64,000 nucleotides of DNA. It comes from Alsobacter metallidurans. GTDB taxonomy: Bacteria; Pseudomonadota; Alphaproteobacteria; Rhizobiales; Beijerinckiaceae. The stretch lies in assembly GCF_014636935.1 (NCBI RefSeq), contig NZ_BMES01000002.1, positions 558,001 to 622,000 on the forward strand, given 5' to 3'. Each line of letters starts with the position of its first letter. The stretch's first letter is position 1. The notes below the pieces were generated by a model that was not told where the DNA came from, ran no database searches, and saw nothing but the letters and a program-made list of their open reading frames with translations. A program made the position numbers and the translations under genes. Below, one piece after another: positions 28,606 through 36,942 of the stretch.

Positions 28606-28613
28606 GCGACGCG

Positions 28614-28892
28614 ATGACCTACACGCTCGTCCATGATCACGCGCGACGCCGCTTCGATTTGAAGGACGAGACCGGCCCGGTCGCCCACGCCCTCTATGAG
28701 GAGCGTGGGGACCGACTTGCGGTCTATCATACCGAAGTTGCCCGCGCGCTGCGCGGCCGTGGCGTCGGCGGCGAGCTGGTGGCCCGGGTGCTCGACGAGA
28801 TCCGGCAAACCGGCAAGAAAGTAAATCCCGCCTGTCCGTTCGTGCGGGAATACATCGCGCAGAACCCGGAATACGCGGACCTTTCCGCCTGA
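28614..28892 (+). CDS. Small GNAT N-acetyltransferase (YjdJ/NATD1 type)
   Basis: A 92-residue minimal GNAT. It has HTEVARALRGRGVGGELVARVLDEIR, holding the acetyl-CoA loop RGRGVG, and NPACPFVREYIAQNPEY, the Cys/Pro-Tyr ending typical of the COG2388 family (human NATD1 relatives). It starts eight bases after the Gly/Tyr-rich gene and probably shares its transcript. The substrate is unknown for the whole family. Confidence 0.88.
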   Translation: MTYTLVHDHARRRFDLKDETGPVAHALYEERGDRLAVYHTEVARALRGRGVGGELVARVLDEIRQTGKKVNPACPFVREYIAQNPEYADLSA

Positions 28893-28894
28893 CG

Positions 28895-29083
28895 CTACCG
28901 CAGCAAACGGATCAGCTCGCCCAGCCCATAACCACCCGCCGCACAGGCGGGCACGACCACTCCGGCGAAAAACACCGTCCGTGACGGCTGAAAGCGGAAC
29001 CAGCTTATCCGCAGCTTCGGCGGTCGCCGGATTCGGCGGCGGCTTTGAAACTCCGGGCTGATCATGGCGTCCATTCGGGTCAT
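28895..29083 (-). CDS. Small single-pass membrane protein, unknown
   Basis: A 62-residue protein: basic N-terminal half (FQSRRRIRRPPKLRISWFRF) followed by one hydrophobic segment (VFFAGVVVPACAAGGYGLG) and a short RLLR end. The start at 29083 is strongly supported by AAGGAG with a six-base spacing; an upstream in-frame ATG at 29113 would place this site inside the gene. It converges on the GNAT gene with two bases between stops. No family recognised; the arginine-rich cytoplasmic side suggests N-in orientation. Confidence 0.65.
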   Translation of the reverse strand: MTRMDAMISPEFQSRRRIRRPPKLRISWFRFQPSRTVFFAGVVVPACAAGGYGLGELIRLLR

Positions 29084-29180
29084 GGCGCACTCCTTCGGCT
29101 TAACCGAGTGCAACAGACCTTTGTGACCGCGGTCTTGCCGAAACCGCTCGAATGCGCGCGATCGCGTTAGCTCTCAAGCT

Positions 29181-30170
29181 CTAGCAGCCCGACAGCGCCC
29201 GGATGCTCTCGATCTGAGAGCCGGCCGCGGTTTCACGAACGGAGATCACCGCCTGCCCGTCGCAGCGCGATCCGTCGCGGGCCACGAAGTTATACCGCGC
29301 CCGCACGGTCGAGGGCCCGACCTGCCACACGCCTTCCAGCCGCAGGGGACGGCGCATCCCGCCATAGAAGCGGCTCATGGCCTGCGCCGAGAAAGGCCCA
29401 CGCCCCCGCTTCTCGGGAATCAGGAAATGCGCCGCGTCGATGCCGTCGCCTCGCCCGAGCGCGCCATAGAACCCCGCCACCGCATCTCGTGCAGTCCCGC
29501 CGCCTTCCGGCGCGCTCGGGCGCGGCGTCGCGGCGGTCTCGAGGTCCTGCGGAGCCTGCGCGGTTCGGGGCCGTGCGGGCGCGGGCCGAGGCGCCGGTGT
29601 GGGCGGGCCTTCTTCGTCCGGCTCGACGGTTTGAGGATTTTGCGCGAGGTCGCTGGGCCGGGGCTCCGGCGCGGGAGCGACGACCGGAGGCTCCGCCGGC
29701 GGAGCCGGCGCCGTCGCCACTGCGGCCTGCTCGGCCGAGCAATCGAACCAATCGCGGCAGGCGACCTTAAGGCTGCAAACGCTCTGCGCCAATGGCACGC
29801 TGAGATCAAGATAGCGCACACTGCCCAGCACCGCCGCGGTGCGGCAGGATTCATCAGCCGAGCCCGCGCAGGCAGCGACGCCGGGATGCGCCAACTGGAC
29901 CACCTGGGAGCGCTTCTCGGCCGGGAGCGCCGCCACGAAATCGTCGGTCGCCTTTGCGAGCGTGTCAGGCTTCAGGAACTCGAGGTTCTTGGTCGGGCAG
30001 AACTGCTTCAACGCCGCCTTGAAAGACGCGTTCTGCGTGGATGCCGCAGGCGCGGCCGTCTGCGGGGCGCTGGTCTGCGGCGCGCTGGTCTGCGCTCTTA
30101 CGTGTGGCGCGAAGCTCAACAAAGCCGTGGCGCTGAGCGCAAGGATTCGAAAGCTGGCGTGGCGTGTCAT
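29181..30170 (-). CDS. Secreted protein of unknown function with Pro-rich linker
   Basis: A 329-residue protein with signal peptide (MTRHASFRILALSATALLSF, cleavage near VRA-Q at 26), an N-terminal globular part with five Cys (FCPTKNLEF, VAACAGSADESC, VCSLKVACRDWFDC), a Pro/Ala-rich linker at about residues 150-225, and a C-terminal domain of about 100 residues (GTARDAVAGFYGALGRGDGIDAA..., ending SIRALSGC) that resembles an NTF2-like fold by pattern only. It follows the gene at 30225 by 54 bases, so they likely form an operon. Confidence 0.7.
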   Translation of the reverse strand: MTRHASFRILALSATALLSFAPHVRAQTSAPQTSAPQTAAPAASTQNASFKAALKQFCPTKNLEFLKPDTLAKATDDFVAALPAEKRSQVVQLAHPGVAACAGSADESCRTAAVLGSVRYLDLSVPLAQSVCSLKVACRDWFDCSAEQAAVATAPAPPAEPPVVAPAPEPRPSDLAQNPQTVEPDEEGPPTPAPRPAPARPRTAQAPQDLETAATPRPSAPEGGGTARDAVAGFYGALGRGDGIDAAHFLIPEKRGRGPFSAQAMSRFYGGMRRPLRLEGVWQVGPSTVRARYNFVARDGSRCDGQAVISVRETAAGSQIESIRALSGC

Positions 30171-30224
30171 GCGGCGACCTCCGCGCAGGAAACGGTCGGC
30201 GCGGGCGCTTGTTCCTCCGGGGCG

Positions 30225-30569
30225 TCAACGCCGTTCGGCGACGTCCTTCGTGGTCATGCGCGACACCGCCAGACGGACCGACGTGAGCCGGCGCGAGGCG
30301 ATCTGGCCGAGAAGGGCGCTCCGGCGGGACTTGTCGCAGTCGGGATCCTGCGCGAGGCGGATCGCCTGCCTGAGTTCATGGGCGCAATAACCGAGCTCGG
30401 CGGCGGCTTCCTGCGGGTCCGTGTCATTCCAGAATTCCGACCAGAACAGGTGGTCGTCCGCCGCCGACAGCCGCAGCTCGATCGCCGACAGCTCGCAGGC
30501 GCGGCTTGGGCCAAGGCTGGCGAGCAGGCAAAACGCTGTCGCTCCAAGGCGTACCAAAGAGCATCGCAT
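30225..30569 (-). CDS. Small secreted Cys-containing protein, unknown
   Basis: A 114-residue protein with a signal peptide (MRCSLVRLGATAFCLLASLG, cleavage after SRA at 24). The mature part is helical and charged: CELSAIELRLSAADDHLFWSEFWNDTDPQEAAAELGYCAHELRQAIRLAQDPDCD, with three Cys. The start at 30569 has GGAAGGAG eight bases upstream; longer in-frame readings are discarded for that reason. First gene of a probable two-gene unit with 29181-30170. No family recognised. Confidence 0.65.
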   Translation of the reverse strand: MRCSLVRLGATAFCLLASLGPSRACELSAIELRLSAADDHLFWSEFWNDTDPQEAAAELGYCAHELRQAIRLAQDPDCDKSRRSALLGQIASRRLTSVRLAVSRMTTKDVAERR

Positions 30570-30822
30570 GACGCGACTCCTTCCGGAGATGCCGTTACGG
30601 GCTCTGAACAAGGGCGGAGTGTAACGAGGGGCGCTTCGGACCGCTGTGCTCGCGCGCACGTCCCGATGCGGGGGGCGGCTACGGCAAACAGCCATGCGCT
30701 ATCCACCGAAAAGCCAGCCGAGCGGGCGGCGCGATCCGGTGTTCACTTCCGATTCACATGATCTCGGATCTAATTCAACCAATGGGCGAAACTCTCAACC
30801 CGCCCGCGAACTGGGGCTGCGC

Positions 30823-32421
30823 ATGAGCGACCGGAACTGGTGGCGCGGGGCGACGATCTATCAGATCTACCCGCGCAGCTTCCTGGATACGAATGGCGAT
30901 GGCGTCGGCGATCTCGCTGGCGCGACCCGCAGGCTGGATCACGTCGCGGCGCTCGGCGCCGACGCCGTGTGGCTGTCGCCCTTTTACGTCTCGCCCATGT
31001 GCGACTTCGGCTACGACGTGGCCGATCACAAGGCCGTCGATCCGCTCTTCGGCACGCTGGAGGATGCGGACCGGTTTATCGCCCGCGCGCACGCTCTCGG
31101 GCTGCGCGTGCTGGTCGATTTTGTTGTGGGCCACGTCTCGGACCGGCATCCCTGGTTTCGGGCCAGCCGCGCCGACCGGCTCAATCCCAAGGCCGACTGG
31201 TTCACCTGGGCCGATCCGCAGCCTGACGGCGGGCCGCCCAACAACTGGCTTTCGGTGTTCAGCGGCCCGGCGTGGAGCTGGGAGCCGCGCCGCCGGCAAT
31301 ACTACCTGCACCACTTCCTCGCCCAGCAGCCTTCGCTGGACACGCGACACCCCGACGTCCAAGCAGCGCTTCTGGATGTCGCGGGCTTCTGGCTCGATCG
31401 CGGCGTTGACGGCCTCCGGCTCGACGCCATCGACTTCCTCGGCCACGATCCCGCGCTGCGCTCGAATCCGGCCGCCGGCGTCGATCCCGGCGATGCGCCC
31501 GCCAAGCTCTTCGGCATGCAACGGCACGAAAACGACATGCTGCATCCCGAAGGCGAGGGCTTTCTGCATCTCCTGCGCACGTTTACGGAAGCGCGCGGCG
31601 GAGCCCTGTTGCTTGGCGAAGTTTCCAGCCAGCCCGGCGCGTTTGGCCGCATCGCCGCCTATACGGGCCCGGCGGGCCCGCTACAGACCGCCTATACGCT
31701 GGCGCCCATGCGCGGGCCCTTTGACGCGCAAGCCGCGAACAGCTTCATCCTGGAAGCCGCCCGCACGGACAGCTCCCCCTGCTGGGCTTTCAGCAACCAC
31801 GATACGATGCGGGTCGCGTCCCGCTGGTGCATGACGGACGGAAAGGTCGACCGGCGCAAGCTCGCGCTGGTCGCGGCCTTCCAGGCCGCGCTGCGGGGCC
31901 AGCTTTGCGTGTACCAGGGCGAGGAGCTGGGCCTGACGGAAGCCGAGCTGACGCATGACCAGCTGCGTGATCCTTTTGGAATCGCGTTCTGGCCGGAGTT
32001 CAAGGGCCGCGACGGCTCGCGCACGCCCATGCCATGGAGCGCCGAGGAACGCGGCTTCGGCTTCTCGGACGCCGCGCCATGGCTGCCTTTCGGGCAGGGC
32101 CACGGCGGCTGCGCGGCGGATCGGCAGGAACGGGACCCGGAAAGCCCCCTCGCCCACTGGCGTGCTCTTCTGCACTGGCGGCGGGACACGCCCGAGATCA
32201 AACACGGAAGCCTCGCGCCGATGAGCCTGGATGCGCCGCTGGTGGGCTTTGAACGTGTCCTCGGCGACCGCCGCACGCTGTGTCTGTTCAACCTGTCGGA
32301 CGAGCGACGGACGCTAAGCCTCGAAGCGGGCCCGGCCGTAATCCTGCCCGGCTGGGGCTTCCAGCTGCTGGACCGCTCCATCGCGCGGCCGCGGCGCGCC
32401 AGGGCCGTGGCGGTCGCCTGA
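30823..32421 (+). CDS. GH13 alpha-glucosidase (oligo-1,6-glucosidase-like)
   Basis: A 532-residue TIM-barrel glycoside hydrolase opening WWRGATIYQIYPRSFLDTNGDGVGDL, the GH13 alpha-glucosidase hallmark. Catalytic residues: nucleophile Asp201 (GLRLDAIDF), acid/base Glu266 (LLLGEVSS) and Asp327 (SNHDTMR). The NGDGVGD loop may bind calcium. No signal peptide, so it acts in the cytoplasm. Substrate range (isomaltose, maltose, sucrose or trehalulose) is not decidable. No sugar transporter or regulator is adjacent. Start at MSDRNWW; upstream codons are not conserved and the binding site is weak. Confidence 0.9.
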   Translation: MSDRNWWRGATIYQIYPRSFLDTNGDGVGDLAGATRRLDHVAALGADAVWLSPFYVSPMCDFGYDVADHKAVDPLFGTLEDADRFIARAHALGLRVLVDFVVGHVSDRHPWFRASRADRLNPKADWFTWADPQPDGGPPNNWLSVFSGPAWSWEPRRRQYYLHHFLAQQPSLDTRHPDVQAALLDVAGFWLDRGVDGLRLDAIDFLGHDPALRSNPAAGVDPGDAPAKLFGMQRHENDMLHPEGEGFLHLLRTFTEARGGALLLGEVSSQPGAFGRIAAYTGPAGPLQTAYTLAPMRGPFDAQAANSFILEAARTDSSPCWAFSNHDTMRVASRWCMTDGKVDRRKLALVAAFQAALRGQLCVYQGEELGLTEAELTHDQLRDPFGIAFWPEFKGRDGSRTPMPWSAEERGFGFSDAAPWLPFGQGHGGCAADRQERDPESPLAHWRALLHWRRDTPEIKHGSLAPMSLDAPLVGFERVLGDRRTLCLFNLSDERRTLSLEAGPAVILPGWGFQLLDRSIARPRRARAVAVA

Positions 32422-32447
32422 CGGCGGACGCTGGCCTGTCGCCAGGG

Positions 32448-33131
32448 TCACGGCCGGCCGGGGCGGGACGCGAGCCAGATCACGTGCTTGGCGCCGCGCT
32501 TGCCGCGATCGGCCTTGACGGTGATCTCCTCCACCGCAAAGCCGACCCTCTTCAGGCGCGCGCCGAAAAAGCGGTCCGGAGCGGCTGACCACACCGCCAG
32601 CACTCCGCCGGGCCGAAGCGCCGCAAGCGCATCCGCGAGCCCGCGCTGCTCGTAGATCGCGTCATTGTCGCTGCGGGTCAGCCCCTCCGGCCCGTTGTCG
32701 ACATCGAGCAGAATTGCGTCGTAGGTGCGCGTCGCCTTGCGCATGATCGCCAAGACGTCCCCGACGAGCACGGACACGCGCGGATCAACGAGGCTGTCGC
32801 CGAACACGTCCGCCATCAGGCCACGCGCCCAGTCGACGACCTCCGGCACAAGCTCGGCGACATCGATCGCGGCGGCCGGCGGCAACGCCTTCTGGGCGGC
32901 CCGGAGCGTGAACCCCATGCCGAGCCCGCCGACGAGGATGCGGGGCTTCTTACCTGGCGCTACCCGCGCGCAGGCCAGCGTGGCCAGCGCCTCCTCCGAA
33001 CCGCTAAGCCGGCTGTTCATCAGTTCGGTGTGCCCGAGCCGAATGGCATACTCGCCGCCGCGCCGCATGAGACGCAGTTGGCCGCCTTCGCCCGGCATCT
33101 CGGCTGTGCCCAACAGTTCCCAGGGGATCAT
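32448..33131 (-). CDS. Spermidine synthase-like SAM-dependent protein
   Basis: A 227-residue Rossmann methyltransferase-fold protein with glycine motif ILVGGLGMGFTLRAA, acidic AELVPEVVDWAR and YDAILLDVDNGPEGLT. These match the polyamine synthase/SAM-binding superfamily, but the gate-keeping segments and DTTDP-like motif of true spermidine synthases are not seen, so aminopropyl transfer is unproven. It converges with the GH13 gene, 26 bases apart. Confidence 0.78.
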   Translation of the reverse strand: MIPWELLGTAEMPGEGGQLRLMRRGGEYAIRLGHTELMNSRLSGSEEALATLACARVAPGKKPRILVGGLGMGFTLRAAQKALPPAAAIDVAELVPEVVDWARGLMADVFGDSLVDPRVSVLVGDVLAIMRKATRTYDAILLDVDNGPEGLTRSDNDAIYEQRGLADALAALRPGGVLAVWSAAPDRFFGARLKRVGFAVEEITVKADRGKRGAKHVIWLASRPGRP

Positions 33132-33233
33132 CGTTCTGGCCCGTCATCGCGGCTCCGCTGCCACAGGCCCGTCCCCTTACAGGCGCATCGGGCGCTTGGC
33201 CATACCGTCGGGCAAGCCGGGTCCGGCTAACGC

Positions 33234-34634
33234 CTACGCGGCGGCCGCGACGCGCAGCGGAAATTCGAGCGAAGCTTCCAGAGCTGGGCTGAACGCGCTC
33301 TCGTAGACGCCCTGAAGTTCGCGCTCGGCGCACAGCCCGATCAGCGTGGAGCCGAAGCCCTTTCGCCGCGGACGATCGGAGCCGGCGCCTCCCGAGCTCG
33401 CGCTCTCGCGCCAGAACAGGCGCACGCGCGCGCCACTCTCCTCGCGATCGACCGTCCAGCTGATGTTCACGGAGCCGTCCGGCGTGGCCAGCGCCCCGTG
33501 CTTCACCGCATTGGTGGCCAGCTCATGGAAGATCAGCGCCACCGGAACCACCTGCTTGGGTCCGAGCTGGGCGGGCGGCCCCAGCACGCGCCAGCGCGCC
33601 TGGTCGGCGATGCCAAAGGCCTTAAGCTCCACTTCAAGCAAGGCGCCTAGATCGGCTCCGTCCCAGCTGGAATCGCTCAGCAGCTCGTAGGAGTTCTTCA
33701 GCGCCATGATCCGCCCTTCGATCGCCGACCGGAAATCCGCGAACGTCTCCGATCCCTTGATCGTCTGCGTGATCATGCCCATCACCACCGCGAGGCTGTT
33801 CTTGACCCGGTGATTGAGCTCCGCCAGCAGCATCTCCCGCTGGTTGGCCGCGGTTTTCAGGTCCGTGATGTCCTGCACGACGCGCACCGCGTAGAGGAAC
33901 TCCCCTGTCCCGCTGCGGACGCTGGTGCTTGACACATGCGTCCAGCGCTCTTCGCCTCCCTTGGTGGAGATTTTCTTCTCCAACTCATAGCTCTCGATTT
34001 CGCCGGCGCGCTGGCGCCGGAACAACGCTTCGTCCTGCTCGGCGAAGCCGCGATCCGATACGAAGGTGAAGTTCTGCGCCCCGAGCATTTCCTCGCGCGC
34101 GTAACCCGTGATCCGGCATAGCGCCTCGTTCACCGATTTGATCCGGCCGTCCGCGCCCAGTTCGGCAATGCCTACCGCGGCGTTCTCGTGGGTTGCGCGA
34201 AGTCGGCCTTCGCTGGCCCGCAGGGCGAGCTCCGAGCGTTTGCGATCGGTGACGTCGTGCAGGGTGCCGATGCCCCGCACCGCACGGCCCGCCGCGTCCC
34301 GGATGATCCTTCCCCGTGCCACGACCCATCGTTCGGCGCCGGAAGGCCTCACGATGCGAAATTCAGCGTCATAACGATCCGGACCATCCGGCGCGTAGGT
34401 ATCCTGATAGCGCTGCATGACCCAGGCATGGTCGTCGGGATGAATCACGCCGGCGAACACGGTGCGGTTGGCCGGACCATCAGCCTCGATCCCGATGATG
34501 GCCCTGAACTCGGACGACCAGACGTTGCGATCTTGTTCGATGTCATAGTCCCAGGTGCCGAGCCCGGTCGCCTCCAAGGCGAGTCGCAGCCGCTCCTCGC
34601 TGGCGCTGAGCCGCTCAACCAGATCAGCTTCCAT
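33234..34634 (-). CDS. PAS-domain sensor histidine kinase, HWE family
   Basis: A 466-residue soluble kinase without membrane segments. Two PAS/PAC modules occupy about residues 1-255 (LEATGLGTWDYDIEQDRNVWS, then ENAAVGIAELGADGRIKSVNEAL). The phosphoacceptor His is in LLAELNHRVKNSLAVV, the HWE/HisKA_2 box; the ATPase follows with IFHELATNAVKHGAL and GFGSTLIGLC. Start is the ATG at 34634; a TTG 18 bases upstream is in frame. It is divergent from the response regulator at 34981, a plausible partner. Such kinases feed light, redox or general stress responses in alphaproteobacteria; the signal is unknown. Confidence 0.9.
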   Translation of the reverse strand: MEADLVERLSASEERLRLALEATGLGTWDYDIEQDRNVWSSEFRAIIGIEADGPANRTVFAGVIHPDDHAWVMQRYQDTYAPDGPDRYDAEFRIVRPSGAERWVVARGRIIRDAAGRAVRGIGTLHDVTDRKRSELALRASEGRLRATHENAAVGIAELGADGRIKSVNEALCRITGYAREEMLGAQNFTFVSDRGFAEQDEALFRRQRAGEIESYELEKKISTKGGEERWTHVSSTSVRSGTGEFLYAVRVVQDITDLKTAANQREMLLAELNHRVKNSLAVVMGMITQTIKGSETFADFRSAIEGRIMALKNSYELLSDSSWDGADLGALLEVELKAFGIADQARWRVLGPPAQLGPKQVVPVALIFHELATNAVKHGALATPDGSVNISWTVDREESGARVRLFWRESASSGGAGSDRPRRKGFGSTLIGLCAERELQGVYESAFSPALEASLEFPLRVAAAA

Positions 34635-34980
34635 TCCGGCGCACCACCCCAAAGCATACTGCCAGTATTATGCGGATTTCCGGGAGTTTGATCGTCCTAT
34701 CCCGCGCGTCAAGCAAGTTTCGCGAGTATTGAGGGGCAATCGACCGCACCACCGTTGCAGGCGTGGAGTCGCATCGGACAAAGTGAGCGCCGTGAAGCAG
34801 CGGTCAAGAATGGCGATGCGCCCGAAAACCTGGGCTGCCATTCCCTGACTTGATAACCATCAACACGAAAGCCAGCACCAACCAGCGCCGGGATAAACCT
34901 CACGGCAATCTATGTCCGCCACGTTCAACCGTGAACGAGCCTCGTGAAGGCCGCGTGAGTCGAGCCAGAAGGCCAAAGTG
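34635..34980. other. Divergent intergenic region between kinase and response regulator
   Basis: 346 bases without a gene. It must hold the two promoters. A short inverted repeat ATACT-GCC-AGTAT lies close to the kinase start (about 34650-34665). I see no convincing sigma70 or EcfG-type promoter and no small RNA or PhyR/NepR-like gene. Confidence 0.6.
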
Positions 34981-35367
34981 ATGCAGCACATTCTGATGGT
35001 CGACGACGACCCCTTCATGGGCGAGTTGGCCAAGGGTTTTCTGTCGGGACCGGAAACCGAGGTGCATGGCGCCCTGTCGGGCGAAGAAGCTGTGCGGGCG
35101 ATGCAGTCGCGCCGGTTCGACCTCGTGGTCACCGACATCGACATGGGCAAGCTGGACGGCCTGTCGCTGATCCGGCACATCCGCTCGTCCGCCACGCATG
35201 CAAGCGTCCCGGTGCTGGTCGTCAGTGGCCGCAAGGACCTTCACGCCATCGACATGGCGCGAAGCCTCGGGGCCTCGTCTTTCGTCAGCAAGCCCGTCAA
35301 CTGGCGGCTGCTGCCCTACAAAGTTCGGGAGTTGTTGACACAAACGGAAGCGCGATCCGTCGCCTGA
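34981..35367 (+). CDS. Single-domain response regulator
   Basis: A 128-residue CheY-like receiver and nothing else. Acidic pocket in LMVDDDPF (residues 6-13), phosphoacceptor Asp52 (VVTDIDMGKLDG), signalling Ser in VLVVSGRKD and Lys in FVSKPVNW. No output domain, so it works by protein contact or as a phosphate sink, as is usual for partners of HWE kinases. Chosen start is the ATG at 34981 rather than the preceding GTG, with AAGG upstream. Confidence 0.9.
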   Translation: MQHILMVDDDPFMGELAKGFLSGPETEVHGALSGEEAVRAMQSRRFDLVVTDIDMGKLDGLSLIRHIRSSATHASVPVLVVSGRKDLHAIDMARSLGASSFVSKPVNWRLLPYKVRELLTQTEARSVA

Positions 35368-35383
35368 CGGTTGCCTGTCGCGC

Positions 35384-35647
35384 TCAGGCCGCCTCGGCCA
35401 TCGCCTCGCGCAGTCGGATCAGCGCTTCGTCGAATGCTTCCGAGCGGAGCGACTGAGCGGGCTCATGCCGCGCGTCGGACAGGCGGCGCTCGAGCTCTTC
35501 CAACAATTCCCTGGCGTCCAGCTTGTCGACGCGGATGAGATCCAGCACGGTTCGGCCCAGCGCGTGCGTCCACATGGACCGCATGCCTTCTTTGAGCAGC
35601 GTCTCCCGCTGCCGCGCGCTGTCGGACTGAACGTCGCTCATCGTCAT
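35384..35647 (-). CDS. Small helical protein, unknown
   Basis: An 87-residue charged, probably all-helical protein: MTMSDVQSDSARQRETLLKE at the start, RVDKLDARELLEELERRLSDA in the middle, and ALIRLREAMAEAA at the end. AGGAGG precedes two close Met codons (35647 and 35641); either could be the start. It converges with the response regulator, 16 bases apart, and lies 122 bases before lpxB's reading direction ends. No family recognised. Confidence 0.65.
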   Translation of the reverse strand: MTMSDVQSDSARQRETLLKEGMRSMWTHALGRTVLDLIRVDKLDARELLEELERRLSDARHEPAQSLRSEAFDEALIRLREAMAEAA

Positions 35648-35769
35648 CAAGCCTCCTGGCGCACCGGCTCCGCCGCCGGGCGTAATCAACTCATGAGTGC
35701 AGGAAAGCACATGACATCTTTCAAGTTCGTGAATGCCCACATACCCGCCCAGATTGCGGCCCGCCAAGC

Positions 35770-36942
35770 CTAACGGCGGTGCGAGCCCGCAGTCCGGATC
35801 ACGATATCGGCCGCGCGCCTGCTCGGCGTCTCACCGCTCGGCAGGGTCATCAGGCCGTCCAGCCGCCCGAATTCAGCAAGCTGGCTGGTCCTCGCGTCGC
35901 CGTCCCCCAGCAGCGGCCCCAGCGCGGCGGCGAGATTCGAGGGCGCGCTCTGCGCCTGAATCAGTTCGGGGATCGCGTTGCGCCCGAGGATCAGGTTCGG
36001 CAGCACGATCGAGGGCGCGTGGATGAAGTGCTTCAGTTGCTCCTCGAGCTTCGACACCCGATAAGCCACCACCATCGGCACGCCGGAGAGCGCCAGCTCC
36101 AGCGTCACAGTCCCGGACGCCGCCAGCGCCGCCCGCGCGGTCCGAAAGGCGGCGTATTTCTCCGTCTCGCCGAGCACAATGCGCGGCGCGACCGACCAGC
36201 CCGCAACCCCGGCCCGGATCTCGGCCTCCAGATGCGACACCGCCGGCAGCACCGCCTCAAACGAGAGGCCCTGCCCGGCCAGCAGCCCGAGCGCTTGGCC
36301 GAACGGCTCCAGCAAGCGGCCGATCTCCGAGCGTCGGCTGCCCGGCAGCACCAGCAGCAGCGGCGGCTGCGCCCCCCGCAGCATCGACTCGGAGGCCGAT
36401 GGGCGCAATTCATCCAGCCGTTCGATCAGCGGATGCCCGACATAGGTGCATGGCGGCCCGCCCAGGCGCGCATGCGCGTCCGGCTCGAAGGGCAGCAGCG
36501 CCAGCACGTGGTCCACGCAGCGCGTCATGGCGCGCGCCCGGCCTGGCCGCCACGCCCAGACGCTCGGGCTCACATAGTCGACGATCGGCAGGTCGGGCGC
36601 CTGCTTGCGCACGCGCTTGGCGACCGCGTGGGTGAAGTCCGGGCTGTCGATGATCACGAGCACGTCCGGCTCCGCCGCCACCACGGCGTCCACGGTTTCA
36701 TGCACCCGCCGGATAATGCCAGGCAGCCGTGCCAGCACCGGCAGAATGCCCATTACGGCAATGTCGGCCAGCGGAAACAGGCTCGCCATCCCTTCCGCCT
36801 GCATGGCATCGCCGGCCACGCCCGAAAAGCGCACGCCGTCCTGCCCGAGGCGTTCGCGCAGAGCCCGCATCAGCTTGAAGCCGAGCTGGTCTCCCGAATG
36901 CTCGCCGACCACGAGCGCCACATGCAGCGGCCGGCCAATCAT
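35770..36942 (-). CDS. lpxB: Lipid-A-disaccharide synthase
   Basis: Joins UDP-diacylglucosamine and lipid X at the inner membrane face. The 390-residue GT19 enzyme shows VVGEHSGDQLG, DSPDFTHAVAKRVR, YVSPSVWAWRPGRA and LVLPGSRRSEI, all family signatures. The ATG overlaps the lpxI stop by four bases (ATGA). It is the last gene of the lipid A/outer membrane cluster. Confidence 0.96.
   Translation of the reverse strand: MIGRPLHVALVVGEHSGDQLGFKLMRALRERLGQDGVRFSGVAGDAMQAEGMASLFPLADIAVMGILPVLARLPGIIRRVHETVDAVVAAEPDVLVIIDSPDFTHAVAKRVRKQAPDLPIVDYVSPSVWAWRPGRARAMTRCVDHVLALLPFEPDAHARLGGPPCTYVGHPLIERLDELRPSASESMLRGAQPPLLLVLPGSRRSEIGRLLEPFGQALGLLAGQGLSFEAVLPAVSHLEAEIRAGVAGWSVAPRIVLGETEKYAAFRTARAALAASGTVTLELALSGVPMVVAYRVSKLEEQLKHFIHAPSIVLPNLILGRNAIPELIQAQSAPSNLAAALGPLLGDGDARTSQLAEFGRLDGLMTLPSGETPSRRAADIVIRTAGSHRR

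Noticed and set aside
32431-32445. Bidirectional terminator between the GH13 gene and the spermidine-synthase-like gene
   Set aside because: Only a five-base stem (CTGGC/GCCAG) without T-run; too weak to list.
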